Source: Shinella zoogloeoides (GTDB taxonomy: Bacteria > Pseudomonadota > Alphaproteobacteria > Rhizobiales > Rhizobiaceae). From it: DNA of 64,000 nt. Under the pieces are notes generated by a model that was not told the origin of the DNA, ran no database searches, and saw only the letters and a list, made by a program, of their open reading frames with translations. This document shows, in pieces, positions 8,322 to 16,839 of this stretch. The first letter of the stretch is position 1; the number at the start of each line of letters is the position of its first letter. The position numbers were made by a program, and so were the translations under genes. The stretch is from NCBI RefSeq assembly GCF_003574625.1, contig NZ_QNUJ01000002.1, forward strand, positions 487,334 through 551,333, written 5' to 3'.

Positions 8322-9365
8322 ATGTTCAGAACACGCATGTTCCTGGCAGCGACGACGCTTGCCTATGGCCTCGCGCTCGGCACGACGATGGCCGCCGAGC
8401 CGCTTTCCGTCATGAGTTTCGGCGGCGCCTATCAGGAAGCCCAGAGAAAGGCGGTGTTCACCGCCTATGCCGAGGAGACCGGAAGGCCCGTCTCCGAGCA
8501 GGAATACGGCGGCGAGATCGCCAAGATCAAGGCGATGATCGACAGCGGCAACACGACCATCGACGTCGTCGACGTCGACGCCCCGACGCTGCTCCAGGGC
8601 TGCGACGAGGGCATTTTCGAAACGATCGACTGGGAGAAGATCGGGCCGAAATCGGACTGGCTCGCCGGCACGACATCGGACTGCGGCGTCGGCACGATCG
8701 TCTATGCGACGATCCTTTCCTATGACGAGGACAAGCTCGCCAAGCCGCCGACGAAGCTGGCCGATCTCTTCGACCTTGCGAATTTCCCCGGCAAGCGCGG
8801 CCTGTGGAAGAACCCAGCGACCAATCTGGAATTCGCGCTGCTGGCCGACGGCGTCGCCCCGCAGGACGTCTATGCGACGCTCGCCACGCCAGAAGGCCTC
8901 GACCGCGCCTTCGCCAAGCTCGACACGATCAAGAAGGAGATCGTCTGGTGGGAGGCGGGCGCGCAGGCCCCGCAGCTCCTCGCCTCGGGCGAGGTGACCA
9001 TGACGACGGCGTGGAACGGGCGCATCTTCAACGCCAACAAGGAAGGCCGCCATTTCGGCATCGTCTGGGACAACCAGATCCTCGATTCCAACTACTGGGT
9101 CATCCCGAAGGGCGCGAAGGACATGGAGGGCTCGCTCGCCTTCATCCATTTCGCCGTCGAGCCGAAGGTGCTGGCCGGCATCGCGAAATACATTCCCTAC
9201 GGCCCCGTGCGCACGACGGCCGCCGCGGAGGTGGCCTCCGACGATGCCAGGAACCTGCCGACCAGCCCGCAGAACCTGACGACCTCCCTGACGCTCGACA
9301 ACGCCTTCTGGGCGGACCATGGCGACGAGATCCGCAAGCGCTTCACCACCTGGCTTTCCAACTGA
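8322..9365 (+). CDS. ABC transporter substrate-binding protein (polyamine/opine type)
   Basis: Periplasmic binding protein of 347 residues, PotD/PotF-like (solute-binding family 1). A signal peptide ends near residue 25 (TMAAEPLSV). The fold begins with the family hallmark VMSFGGAYQEAQRKAVF and includes WWEAGAQAPQLLASGEV near residue 208. It is the first gene of a four-gene importer operon, 11 bases before the ATPase gene. The substrate is likely a spermidine/putrescine-like amine or an opine; it cannot be decided from sequence. Confidence 0.92.
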   Translation: MFRTRMFLAATTLAYGLALGTTMAAEPLSVMSFGGAYQEAQRKAVFTAYAEETGRPVSEQEYGGEIAKIKAMIDSGNTTIDVVDVDAPTLLQGCDEGIFETIDWEKIGPKSDWLAGTTSDCGVGTIVYATILSYDEDKLAKPPTKLADLFDLANFPGKRGLWKNPATNLEFALLADGVAPQDVYATLATPEGLDRAFAKLDTIKKEIVWWEAGAQAPQLLASGEVTMTTAWNGRIFNANKEGRHFGIVWDNQILDSNYWVIPKGAKDMEGSLAFIHFAVEPKVLAGIAKYIPYGPVRTTAAAEVASDDARNLPTSPQNLTTSLTLDNAFWADHGDEIRKRFTTWLSN

Positions 9366-9376
9366 GGAGCGCGCGG

Positions 9377-10513
9377 ATGAACACGATGACGATGGAAAGG
9401 GGGCGCCTCGACGAGGCGCCGCCGATCACGACAGCCAGCGAGACCATGGTCGCTTTCGAGCGCGTGCAGAAGACCTATGACGGGCGCACGCTCGTCGTAG
9501 AGGACCTGAACCTTGCGGTGCGGCGCGGCGAATTCCTCACCATGCTCGGTCCTTCCGGCTCCGGCAAGACGACGACGCTGATGATGCTCGGCGGCTTCGA
9601 GCAGCCGACGAGCGGGCGCATCCTGCTCGAAGGGCAGGCCGTGGAGCGCTTGCCGCCGGAGCGCCGCGACATCGGCTTCGTCTTCCAGAACTATGCGCTC
9701 TTCCCGCATATGACGGTGGCCGAGAATGTCGGCTTCCCGCTGCGCTATCGCGGCATCAGGGGAGCGGAGGCAAAGCGCCGGGTCGAGGAAGCGCTTTCCA
9801 TGGTCAAGCTCACCGGCCTTGGCGAACGCCGCCCGGCGCAGCTTTCCGGCGGGCAGCAGCAGCGCGTCGCGCTCGCCCGCGCCATGGTGTTCAAGCCGAA
9901 GCTCATCCTGATGGACGAGCCGCTCGGCGCGCTCGACAAGCAATTGCGCGAGCACATGCAGGTCGAGATCAGGCGGATCCAGCAGCAGCTCGGCATAACC
10001 ATGGTCTATGTGACGCACGACCAGTCGGAAGCGCTCACCATGTCGGACCGCATCGCGGTCTTCCACGAGGGCCGCATCCAGCAACTCTCCGACCCGATGA
10101 CGCTCTACGACCGGCCGGAAAACCGCTTCGTCGCCGGCTTCATCGGCGACAACAACACGCTCGCCTGCGAATTCGCCGGGACGGAGAACGGTTTCGGCGT
10201 CGTGCGGATGCCGGACGGAACGCGGCTCCTCACGACCGGGCCGTCCGGCCAGGCGCGCGCGGACCTCACGGTCTCGCTCCGCCCCGAGCGGCTGGGCCTC
10301 GACGGTCCTGACCGAAAAACCGCCGAAAACCGTATCCCCGCCCGCGTCCTCGACAGGACCTTCCTCGGAGACCGGGTGCGGCTGACGCTGGAGGCCTTCG
10401 GCAGCGAGCGCATCGTTGCTTCCGTGCCGGCCGCCGAGGGCGCAGCGATCCTGCCGGGAAGTCGCATCGGCATGGCCTGTTTCGCCGCCGATTGCCGAAC
10501 GCTGACGAGGTAG
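9377..10513 (+). CDS. ABC transporter ATP-binding protein (PotA/PotG type)
   Basis: A 378-residue ATPase that powers the importer encoded around it. It has Walker A GPSGSGKTT near residue 59, the Q-loop, the signature LSGGQQQRVALARA, Walker B LILMDEPLGALD and the H-loop VTHDQ. A C-terminal TOBE-type domain (about 290-370) is typical of polyamine/sugar ATPases. Start ATG at 9377 follows a GGAG-like site after the binding-protein stop; the downstream permease begins 3 bases after its stop. Confidence 0.95.
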   Translation: MNTMTMERGRLDEAPPITTASETMVAFERVQKTYDGRTLVVEDLNLAVRRGEFLTMLGPSGSGKTTTLMMLGGFEQPTSGRILLEGQAVERLPPERRDIGFVFQNYALFPHMTVAENVGFPLRYRGIRGAEAKRRVEEALSMVKLTGLGERRPAQLSGGQQQRVALARAMVFKPKLILMDEPLGALDKQLREHMQVEIRRIQQQLGITMVYVTHDQSEALTMSDRIAVFHEGRIQQLSDPMTLYDRPENRFVAGFIGDNNTLACEFAGTENGFGVVRMPDGTRLLTTGPSGQARADLTVSLRPERLGLDGPDRKTAENRIPARVLDRTFLGDRVRLTLEAFGSERIVASVPAAEGAAILPGSRIGMACFAADCRTLTR

Positions 10514-10515
10514 CC

Positions 10516-11763
10516 ATGACCGAGACCATGTCCCTTGCCATTCCGCCCACGTCGGGCAGCCTCGGCGCGGCCCTGCGCCGGGCCGAGCGGCCGAACCGCC
10601 TTCGCGCCTTCGCGCTCGCGCTGCCGGCGCTCCTCTTCCTCGTCGTCACCTTCGCCGCCCCGATCGGCCTCTTCCTCACCACCGCCGTGCGCAACCCGGA
10701 GGTCCGCAGCGTCCTGCCGCAGACCGTCGCCGCGCTCGACGGCTGGGACGGGAGCGCCACGCCGGGCGAAGAGGCCTTCGCCGCGCTTGCCGCCGACCTT
10801 GCCCGCGCGAAGGAGGACAACACCGCCGCATCGCTCGGCAAGCGGCTGAACTACGAAAGCGCCGGCATGCGCAGCCGCATCATGTCCGTGGTCCGCCATC
10901 TCGGCAATCTCAAGGATGGCGCCCTCGCCCCGCAATTTACGGCGCTCGATCCGGTCTGGGCCAGTCCCGACCTCTGGGCGATCATCAAGCGCAACGGCAG
11001 CGCCGTCACGCCCTATTACCTGCTGACATCCGTCGACCTCGCGCAGGACGCCTCCGGCGGCATCGAGCGGGTGGAGGAAAGCCAGGCGGTGTTCCTCGAC
11101 ATTCTCGGGCGCACGCTCTGGATCGCGGCCCTCGTGACCGCCGCGACGCTCGTCCTCGGCTTTCCCACGGCCTATGTCATCTCGCTGGCGCCGTCGCGCA
11201 TCGCCGGATTCCTGCTGCTCCTCGTGCTGCTGCCGCTCTGGACGTCGCTTCTGGTGCGCACCACCGCCTGGGTCGTGCTGCTGCAGACGGACGGGGTGAT
11301 CAACCAGATCCTTCTGGCGCTCGGCCTCACCACGGAAAAGCTCCAGCTCATGCTGACCCGCTTCGGCACCGTCACGGCGATGACGCATATCCAGCTTCCC
11401 TTCACGATCCTGCCGATCCTCAGCGTCATGAAGTCCATTCCGGAAGGGCAGATGCGGGCCGCGCGCTCGCTCGGCGCACCGCCCTTCTTCGCCTTCTGGC
11501 GGGTCTATGCGCCCCAGACGCTGCCGGGCGTTGCCGCCGGTTGCCTGATGACCTTCATCCTGTCGCTCGGCTACTACATCACGCCGGCCCTCGTCGGCGG
11601 CCCGCGCGACCAGATGATGTCCAACTTCATCGCCACCTACATCAACCGCGACTTGAACTGGGGCATGGCCGCCGCGCTCGCCTGCCTGCTCCTCGTCATG
11701 ACGCTTTCCATCTACCTCCTGTTCCTGCGCCTCGTCGGCGCGGAGCGCATCAAGCTCGGATGA
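10516..11763 (+). CDS. ABC transporter permease (PotB/PotH type)
   Basis: A 415-residue inner-membrane permease. After a first helix (about 30-50) there is a long periplasmic stretch of about 130 residues, longer than in standard PotB. The conserved permease core follows from about residue 200, with the coupling-helix region SIPEGQMRAARSLGAPPFFAFWRV near 315-338. The extra periplasmic segment is seen in the opine/mannopine subgroup of these permeases. Its stop overlaps the next start (ATGA), showing tight coupling. Confidence 0.93.
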   Translation: MTETMSLAIPPTSGSLGAALRRAERPNRLRAFALALPALLFLVVTFAAPIGLFLTTAVRNPEVRSVLPQTVAALDGWDGSATPGEEAFAALAADLARAKEDNTAASLGKRLNYESAGMRSRIMSVVRHLGNLKDGALAPQFTALDPVWASPDLWAIIKRNGSAVTPYYLLTSVDLAQDASGGIERVEESQAVFLDILGRTLWIAALVTAATLVLGFPTAYVISLAPSRIAGFLLLLVLLPLWTSLLVRTTAWVVLLQTDGVINQILLALGLTTEKLQLMLTRFGTVTAMTHIQLPFTILPILSVMKSIPEGQMRAARSLGAPPFFAFWRVYAPQTLPGVAAGCLMTFILSLGYYITPALVGGPRDQMMSNFIATYINRDLNWGMAAALACLLLVMTLSIYLLFLRLVGAERIKLG

Positions 11764-12578
11764 GAACAATGTGGCTTCCCGCTTACGCAACTCGCGGCGA
11801 ACGGCTCTGCCGCATCGCCGTCGTCGCCTTCGCCTTCGCCGTGCTCGTCTTACTGATCGGGCCGCTCTTCGTCGTCTTCCCGCTTTCCGTCTCGAAGGAT
11901 CCGTTCTTCACCTTCCCGATCCAGGACTATTCCTGGCGCTGGTATGCGGATTTCTTCGAGAACGCGCGCTGGACGCAGAGCCTCTTCAACAGCCTCGTCG
12001 CGGCCGCCTGCAGCACGGCGCTCGCCACGCTGCTCGGCACACTCGCCGCCCTCGGCATCAGCCGGCCCGGTTTCCCGGCGCGAAAGGCGGTCATGGCGCT
12101 GATGATCTCGCCGATGATCATGCCCGTCGTCATCGTCGCCGTCGGGGCCTACATGTTCTTCGGTTCATTGGGGCTTACCAATACGCGCACCGGGCTGGTG
12201 CTCGCCCATGCGGCGCTCTCCATCCCCTTCGTCGTCGTCACGGTGCTGTCGGCCCTTTCCACCTATGACGCCAACCTCTCGCGGGCCGGCGCGAGCCTCG
12301 GCGCGGGGCCCGTCAGCGTCTTCTTCGCCGTCACGCTGCCGCTGATCCTGCCCGGCATCGTCTCCGGCGCGCTGCTCGCCTTCGCCGTCTCCTTCGATGA
12401 GGTGATCGTGGCCCTCTTCCTGACGGGCGCCGAACAGCGCACCCTGCCGGTGCAGATGTTCTCGGGCATCCGCGACCAGATCAACCCGACGATCATGGCG
12501 GCGGCGAGCCTGCTCACCACCGTCTCCATCGCGCTGTTCTTGGCCTTGAGCCTCATCCGCCGGGTACGACGGGCCTGA
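11760..12578 (+). CDS. ABC transporter permease (PotC/PotI type)
   Basis: A 272-residue permease with six predicted helices and the coupling motif SRAGASLGAGPVSVFFAV near 176-193. It overlaps the previous gene by four bases and completes the importer (binding protein, ATPase, two permeases). The operon ends 18 bases before the convergent LysR gene. Confidence 0.93.
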   Translation: MRTMWLPAYATRGERLCRIAVVAFAFAVLVLLIGPLFVVFPLSVSKDPFFTFPIQDYSWRWYADFFENARWTQSLFNSLVAAACSTALATLLGTLAALGISRPGFPARKAVMALMISPMIMPVVIVAVGAYMFFGSLGLTNTRTGLVLAHAALSIPFVVVTVLSALSTYDANLSRAGASLGAGPVSVFFAVTLPLILPGIVSGALLAFAVSFDEVIVALFLTGAEQRTLPVQMFSGIRDQINPTIMAAASLLTTVSIALFLALSLIRRVRRA

Positions 12579-12596
12579 TCGCGGCGGGTTTTTCCG

Positions 12597-13472
12597 TCAG
12601 CCGTCCCGCGTCTCGGCGAGAAACGCATCGGCGAAATGCGCCGCAAAACTCTCCGCCACCGCGGAGCGCTTGCGGTCCGAGCTCAGATAGATGCCGACGA
12701 CGACGTCCGTAAGCCTTGGCAGGCCAAGGGCGTCGTCGAGCGTTGCAAGCTTCGACGGCAGGATGCGGCGGGCGAGGACCGTGTTGCCGAAGCCGGAGCC
12801 GACCGCCGCCTCGAGGCCGGAAAGGCTGGGGCTGGTATAGACGAGATCGTAGCCGCGCCCGTCGCGCTGCAACGCCGTCAGCATCGCCCGCCGGTAGAGA
12901 CAGCCTTCCGGATAGCAGACGATGCGCAGGTTGCCGCCGCCGTCGGTGACGAGCGAGGTCGGGCTGTCGCCGACCCAGGCGAGCGGCTCCTTCCAGGTCA
13001 TGAACGCGCCTTCCGCCGGCCCGTCCGGCGTCATCGCGACGACAAGGTCGTAGAGACCGTTGCGCAGGCCCTGCAGGAGGACATGGGAGAGGTCGCAGAC
13101 CACCTCGAAGCGGAAGTCGTGGCCGCTGCGGGCAAGGCGCGGCATCAGCTTCGGCAGGAAATGATCGGCATAGTCGTTGGGAATGCCGAGGCGGATCTTG
13201 CCGTGCTGGTCGCGCCGCGACAGGCGCAGCACCATCTCGTCGTTCAGCGCCAGCATCTGCCGGGCATAGCTCGCCACCAGCTCGCCCGCCTCGGTCGGCT
13301 GGGCGCTGGCATCCTTGGCGAAGAGGGAAACGTTGAGCAGTTCCTGCAGCTTCTTCATCTGAAGGCTGATGGCCGGCTGGGTGCGGCCGAGCTGTTCGGC
13401 GGCGCGCGTGTGGCTGCGCAGGTCGATGACCGCCAGGAAGGTGCGAAGAAGGTCGGTCGGGATATTTCTCAC
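12597..13472 (-). CDS. LysR-type transcriptional regulator
   Basis: A 291-residue regulator with an N-terminal winged helix-turn-helix (about 5-63, HTRAAEQLGRTQPAISLQMK) and an effector-binding domain (about 90-285). It lies between the convergent ABC importer and the creatinase gene upstream on the same strand, so either could be a target. The effector is unknown. Confidence 0.93.
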   Translation of the reverse strand: MRNIPTDLLRTFLAVIDLRSHTRAAEQLGRTQPAISLQMKKLQELLNVSLFAKDASAQPTEAGELVASYARQMLALNDEMVLRLSRRDQHGKIRLGIPNDYADHFLPKLMPRLARSGHDFRFEVVCDLSHVLLQGLRNGLYDLVVAMTPDGPAEGAFMTWKEPLAWVGDSPTSLVTDGGGNLRIVCYPEGCLYRRAMLTALQRDGRGYDLVYTSPSLSGLEAAVGSGFGNTVLARRILPSKLATLDDALGLPRLTDVVVGIYLSSDRKRSAVAESFAAHFADAFLAETRDG

Positions 13473-13496
13473 GGGGCGGCACCGCTTCCAAAAGGA

Positions 13497-13520
13497 AACG
13501 GGCCGATCGGACGGCCCGTT
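13497..13520 (-). terminator. Intrinsic terminator after the creatinase gene
   Basis: On the minus strand a perfect 9-bp stem AACGGGCCG/CGGCCCGTT with a 6-base loop is followed by TTCCTTTT. It lies 20 bases past the creatinase stop and before the LysR gene, so it probably separates the two transcripts. Confidence 0.6.
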
Positions 13521-13540
13521 CCAAGTTGCCCGCGGACGGG

Positions 13541-14776
13541 TCAGGCGGGGAGGATATTATGCTCCGGACCGAAGGGGAAGCCCGTGATGTTCTCGCTGCC
13601 GGTTTCGGTCATGACCAGGATGTCGTGCTCGCGGTAGCCGCCGGCTCCCGGCATGCCGTCCGGAATGGTCAGCATCGGCTCCATGGAGACCACCATGCCC
13701 GGCTGGAGCACCGTGTTGATGTCCTCGCGCAGCTCCACGCCCGCCTCGCGGCCGTAATAGTGCGAGAGCACGCCGAAGGAATGGCCGTAGCCGAAGGAGC
13801 GGTAGCCCAGCAGGCCGTGATCGCGATAGATCTCGTTGAGCTCCGCCGCCACGTCGCCGCAGCGCGCGCCGGGCTTGAGCAGTTCGAGGCCGCGACGGTG
13901 CACCGCGCAGTTGATCTCCCAGATGCGCAGGTGCTCGTCGCTGGCATGGTCGAGGAACAGCGTGCGCTCCAGCGCCGTATAGTAGCCGGCGATCATCGGG
14001 AAGCAGTTGAGCGAAAGGATGTCGCCCTTCTCGACGCGGCGCGAGGTCACCGGATTGTGCGCCCCGTCGGTGTTGATGCCCGACTGGAACCAGACCCAGG
14101 TGTCCATCAGCTCGGCATGGGGGAAGCGGCTCGCGATATGGCGGACCATGGCCTGCGTGCCGGCGAGCGCCACCTCGTATTCCGGCACGCCCTCGCGCAC
14201 CGCCTTCGCGACGGCGGCCCCGCCGATGTCGGCGGTCCTTGCGCCTTCCTTGATGAGGGCGATCTCCTCGTCCGACTTGATCGTGCGCAGCCACATGGTC
14301 GGCGAACCGATGTCGACGAATTCGACATTCGGGAAGGCCTCTTCCAGCAGGCGGCGCAGCTCGAGATCGACCTGGTCGAACTCGATGCCGATACGCGAAG
14401 CCTTCGGCAGGAGCGTCTGCAGGGCATGGAAGAAGTTGTCGCGCTGCCAGTCCGTATAGGTGACGTTGTCGCCGAAGGTGCGGCGCCAGGGCTGGCCGGC
14501 ATCGATGCCGGCGGAAACGGAGGTGGCCTTTTCCGGCGTGATGACGAAGGCGTAGCGCCGGCCGAAGGAGCAATAGAGGAAATCGGAGAAGTAGCAGATG
14601 TTATGATACGAGGTCAGGATCGCCGCATCGAGCTTCAGTTCCTCCAGAATGCGGCGCATCGCATTCTGCCGCCGCTCCATCTCGCCCGCCGAGAAGGTCG
14701 GCTGTACCTTCTTGCCATTGTGCATCTCCTGCAGCCGCAGAAGCTGGTTGGGCATCCCCCGCGCAAACATGTTCAT
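13541..14776 (-). CDS. Creatinase (creatine amidinohydrolase)
   Basis: A 411-residue enzyme of the M24 'pita-bread' fold that hydrolyses creatine to sarcosine and urea in the cytoplasm. Several long runs match known creatinases: SYHNICYFSDFLYCSFGR, GQPWRRTFGDNVTYTDWQRD, MDTWVWFQSGINTDGAHNPV, FGYGHSFGVLSHYYGREAG and GAGGYREHDILV. The catalytic histidine region NTDGAHNPV and the late glutamate SMEPM are present. Length is that of creatinase. It diverges from the amiC-like operon and is closed by its own terminator. Substrate specificity for creatine rather than a related guanidino acid is likely but inferred. Confidence 0.92.
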   Translation of the reverse strand: MNMFARGMPNQLLRLQEMHNGKKVQPTFSAGEMERRQNAMRRILEELKLDAAILTSYHNICYFSDFLYCSFGRRYAFVITPEKATSVSAGIDAGQPWRRTFGDNVTYTDWQRDNFFHALQTLLPKASRIGIEFDQVDLELRRLLEEAFPNVEFVDIGSPTMWLRTIKSDEEIALIKEGARTADIGGAAVAKAVREGVPEYEVALAGTQAMVRHIASRFPHAELMDTWVWFQSGINTDGAHNPVTSRRVEKGDILSLNCFPMIAGYYTALERTLFLDHASDEHLRIWEINCAVHRRGLELLKPGARCGDVAAELNEIYRDHGLLGYRSFGYGHSFGVLSHYYGREAGVELREDINTVLQPGMVVSMEPMLTIPDGMPGAGGYREHDILVMTETGSENITGFPFGPEHNILPA

Positions 14777-14942
14777 GTGAAGCTCCTTCTCCGCGCCAAC
14801 GCGCTGTTTGACGGGGATCAGGGTAGGAACCTTCACGGGTTCTGGAAAATTAGAAGTTCCAATGCCCTCATAAGGAAAGCGCCGCGGCGCCTGCGACACG
14901 CACGCAAGGAAATTCCCCAAAGCAGCGGCCGGCGGAAACAAG

Positions 14943-14972
14943 TTGACAAATCCGCCCCGAACTCGGTAATTT
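14943..14972 (+). promoter_or_regulatory. Probable sigma-70 promoter of the amiC-like operon
   Basis: TTGACA (14943-14948) and TAATTT (14967-14972) are separated by 18 bases. Transcription would start near 14979, giving a leader of about 70 bases that contains the terminator at 14998. Confidence 0.5.
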
Positions 14973-14997
14973 CCGGAAAATTCTAATTGGCACTTGG

Positions 14998-15034
14998 GCC
15001 CCTCCGGAACCGATCGTTCCGGCGGGGCTTTTTT
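14998..15034 (+). terminator. Leader terminator (putative antitermination site) before amiC-like gene
   Basis: A stem of 12 pairs with one mismatch (arms 14998-15010 and 15016-15028, loop CGATC) is followed by six T residues. This is a textbook intrinsic terminator, yet it lies 16 bases ahead of the operon's first start codon and no gene ends upstream on this strand. With an ANTAR-domain protein encoded second in the operon, the likely role is conditional termination relieved by that protein, as AmiR does for amiE in Pseudomonas. I could not draw a convincing pair of six-base-loop ANTAR hairpins in the leader. Confidence 0.75.
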
Positions 15035-15049
15035 GTTTGGTTTCCAGGC

Positions 15050-16219
15050 ATGGTCGCGAGCGGCAAGAAGATCATCTCCGTGGGAGTGCTGTTCTCCCAG
15101 TCCGGTCCCTACGGGCGGCTGGGATACGAGGGCTATCGCGGCGCGATCGCCGCGATAGAGGCCGTCAATGCGCAGGACCTGCCGTTCGCGCTGAAGCCCG
15201 TCTCCGCCGATCCGGGCGGCAATATCGACCGCTATGCGGCGCTGTGCGACGATCTCGTCACCGGCCATGGCGTGCGCCATGTCGTCGGATGCACGACGTC
15301 GTGGAGCCGCAAGGAGGTCATTCCGATCGTCGAGAAGCGCGATGCGGTGCTGTGGTACCCTTGCGTCTACGAAGGCTTCGAGGCGAGCGATCGCGTCGTC
15401 TATATCGCGGCCTGCGCCAACCAGCATCTGGTCCCGCTGATCGACTTCATCATGCCGCGTTTCGGCAAGCGGGCGATCCTGCTCGGTTCGAATTATATCT
15501 GGGGCTGGGAAACCAACCGGCTCGCGCGCGAGATGCTGCATGCGGCCGACGGCGAAGTGCTCAGCGAACGCGCCGTCGCCATCGGCGACACGGATATCGG
15601 CCATCTCATCCGCGAGATCGAGGCCAGGAGGCCGGATTTCATCCTCAACAACCTGATCGGCGAATCCTCCTATGCCTTCCTGAAGGCCTATGCCGACCTC
15701 GGCCGGCGGGACCCCGATTTCCGCGCCACCGCGCGGCCGGTGCTCAGCTGCAATTTCTACGAAAGCGAACTGGAAAGAGTGGGCGGGGACGCGGAAGGAA
15801 ACTTCACCGTGAGCTGCTATTTCCGGTCGCTTCCCGGGGAGGCGAACCGGGCCTTTCTCGAAAAGGCGCAAGGGGACGCCTCCGGCAGCGGAATCTCGGC
15901 CTTCTTCGCCCAGAGCTATTCGAGCATCCTGCTGATCGCGGACGGGATCGCCCGCGCCGGCACGGACGCCATCGAGCCGGTGCTTGCCTCCTGCAAGACG
16001 CATGCGACAAGCACGCCGCTCGGCGATATCATCGTCGACGCCCGCACCAACCACATCGCCCTGCCCGCCCATATCGGGCGGGCGCGCCATGACGGCGGGT
16101 TCGATATCGTGCATCTGGCGGAAAGCGCCATCCAGCCGGACCCCTTCATGGCCCGGACCCATCTGAAGTCCAGCATGAACGAGGGCCAGCAGCCCGGCTT
16201 CCTGAGGCTCGTCAAATGA
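15050..16219 (+). CDS. AmiC-like cytoplasmic ligand sensor
   Basis: A 389-residue protein of the type-1 periplasmic-binding fold (AmiC/UrtA branch; VGVLFSQSGPYGRLGYEGYR near 12-31). It has no signal peptide: the fold starts within ten residues of the first Met. That fits AmiC, which acts in the cytoplasm by holding the antiterminator inactive until an amide binds. The next gene overlaps by four bases and encodes that kind of antiterminator. Start ATG at 15050 lies just past the leader terminator. The ligand is probably the small amide or guanidino compound imported by the operon's transporter. Confidence 0.85.
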   Translation: MVASGKKIISVGVLFSQSGPYGRLGYEGYRGAIAAIEAVNAQDLPFALKPVSADPGGNIDRYAALCDDLVTGHGVRHVVGCTTSWSRKEVIPIVEKRDAVLWYPCVYEGFEASDRVVYIAACANQHLVPLIDFIMPRFGKRAILLGSNYIWGWETNRLAREMLHAADGEVLSERAVAIGDTDIGHLIREIEARRPDFILNNLIGESSYAFLKAYADLGRRDPDFRATARPVLSCNFYESELERVGGDAEGNFTVSCYFRSLPGEANRAFLEKAQGDASGSGISAFFAQSYSSILLIADGIARAGTDAIEPVLASCKTHATSTPLGDIIVDARTNHIALPAHIGRARHDGGFDIVHLAESAIQPDPFMARTHLKSSMNEGQQPGFLRLVK

Positions 16220-16839
16220 CCAAGACCGACCGATCCCTCGCCTTCCCCTCCTGGGGCGCCTTCGAAAACTGGACGGCGCTGATCGTCCACCGCCGCCACG
16301 CCAATGTTGACGCCATCACGCAGCAATTGCAGCGCATCGGCGTCGAGGCCGTGGAGTGCTGGCCGGACGTGCCGGAGAATGCCGACATCTCCCCCTTCAA
16401 CATCGTCTTCTTCGATGTGGACATGGGCTATGACGGCCAGTTCCCCTGGCAGCCGCAGCAGGCGCCGGTGCCGACCGTGGCGCTGATCGGTTCCGAAGCG
16501 CCCGGGCGCATCGACTGGGCGCTGCGGCAGGGCGCGGATGCGCAGCTCATCAAGCCGATCGGCAGCGCCGGCGTCTACAGCGCGCTGGTCATCGCCATGC
16601 ACAATTTCCATCGGCGGCATGCATTGGCGACGGAGATCGGCGCGCTGCGCGACAGCCTCGACCAGCGCGAGGCGGTGGCGCAGGCGACCGCGATCCTGAT
16701 GCTGGCGGAAAACATGTCCCCCAGGCAGGCCTACCAGAAGCTGCGCCTTGCCGCGATGACCGAGCGCGTCAGCGTCGAGGCCATGGCGCGGCGCTTCCTG
16801 AACGAACAGCAGGCAGGACCCGACCGTGAGCGCGCTTGA
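16216..16839 (+). CDS. AmiR-like ANTAR-domain antiterminator
   Basis: A 207-residue RNA-binding regulator. The N-terminal half (about 18-130) is a degenerate receiver-like domain (ALIVHRRHANVDAI, FFDVDMGYDG). A coiled coil follows (about 138-155), and the C-terminus (about 150-197) is an ANTAR domain (QATAILMLAENMSPRQAYQK, then LAAMTERVSVEAMARRFL). It overlaps the sensor gene by four bases and the permease gene by 14. Proteins of this type bind nascent leader RNA and prevent termination. Confidence 0.88.
   Translation: MTKTDRSLAFPSWGAFENWTALIVHRRHANVDAITQQLQRIGVEAVECWPDVPENADISPFNIVFFDVDMGYDGQFPWQPQQAPVPTVALIGSEAPGRIDWALRQGADAQLIKPIGSAGVYSALVIAMHNFHRRHALATEIGALRDSLDQREAVAQATAILMLAENMSPRQAYQKLRLAAMTERVSVEAMARRFLNEQQAGPDRERA

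Noticed and set aside
14973..15000. A pair of ANTAR six-base-loop hairpins in the amiC leader
   Set aside because: Possible small stems (for example CGG-TAATTT-CCG) lack the conserved A and G loop positions and overlap the promoter; I could not support a specific structure.
13541..16162. Creatinase extended upstream to an 873-residue protein
   Set aside because: The extra 460 residues run opposite the amiC-like gene and through its promoter and terminator. Creatinase normally has about 400-410 residues and starts at 14776.
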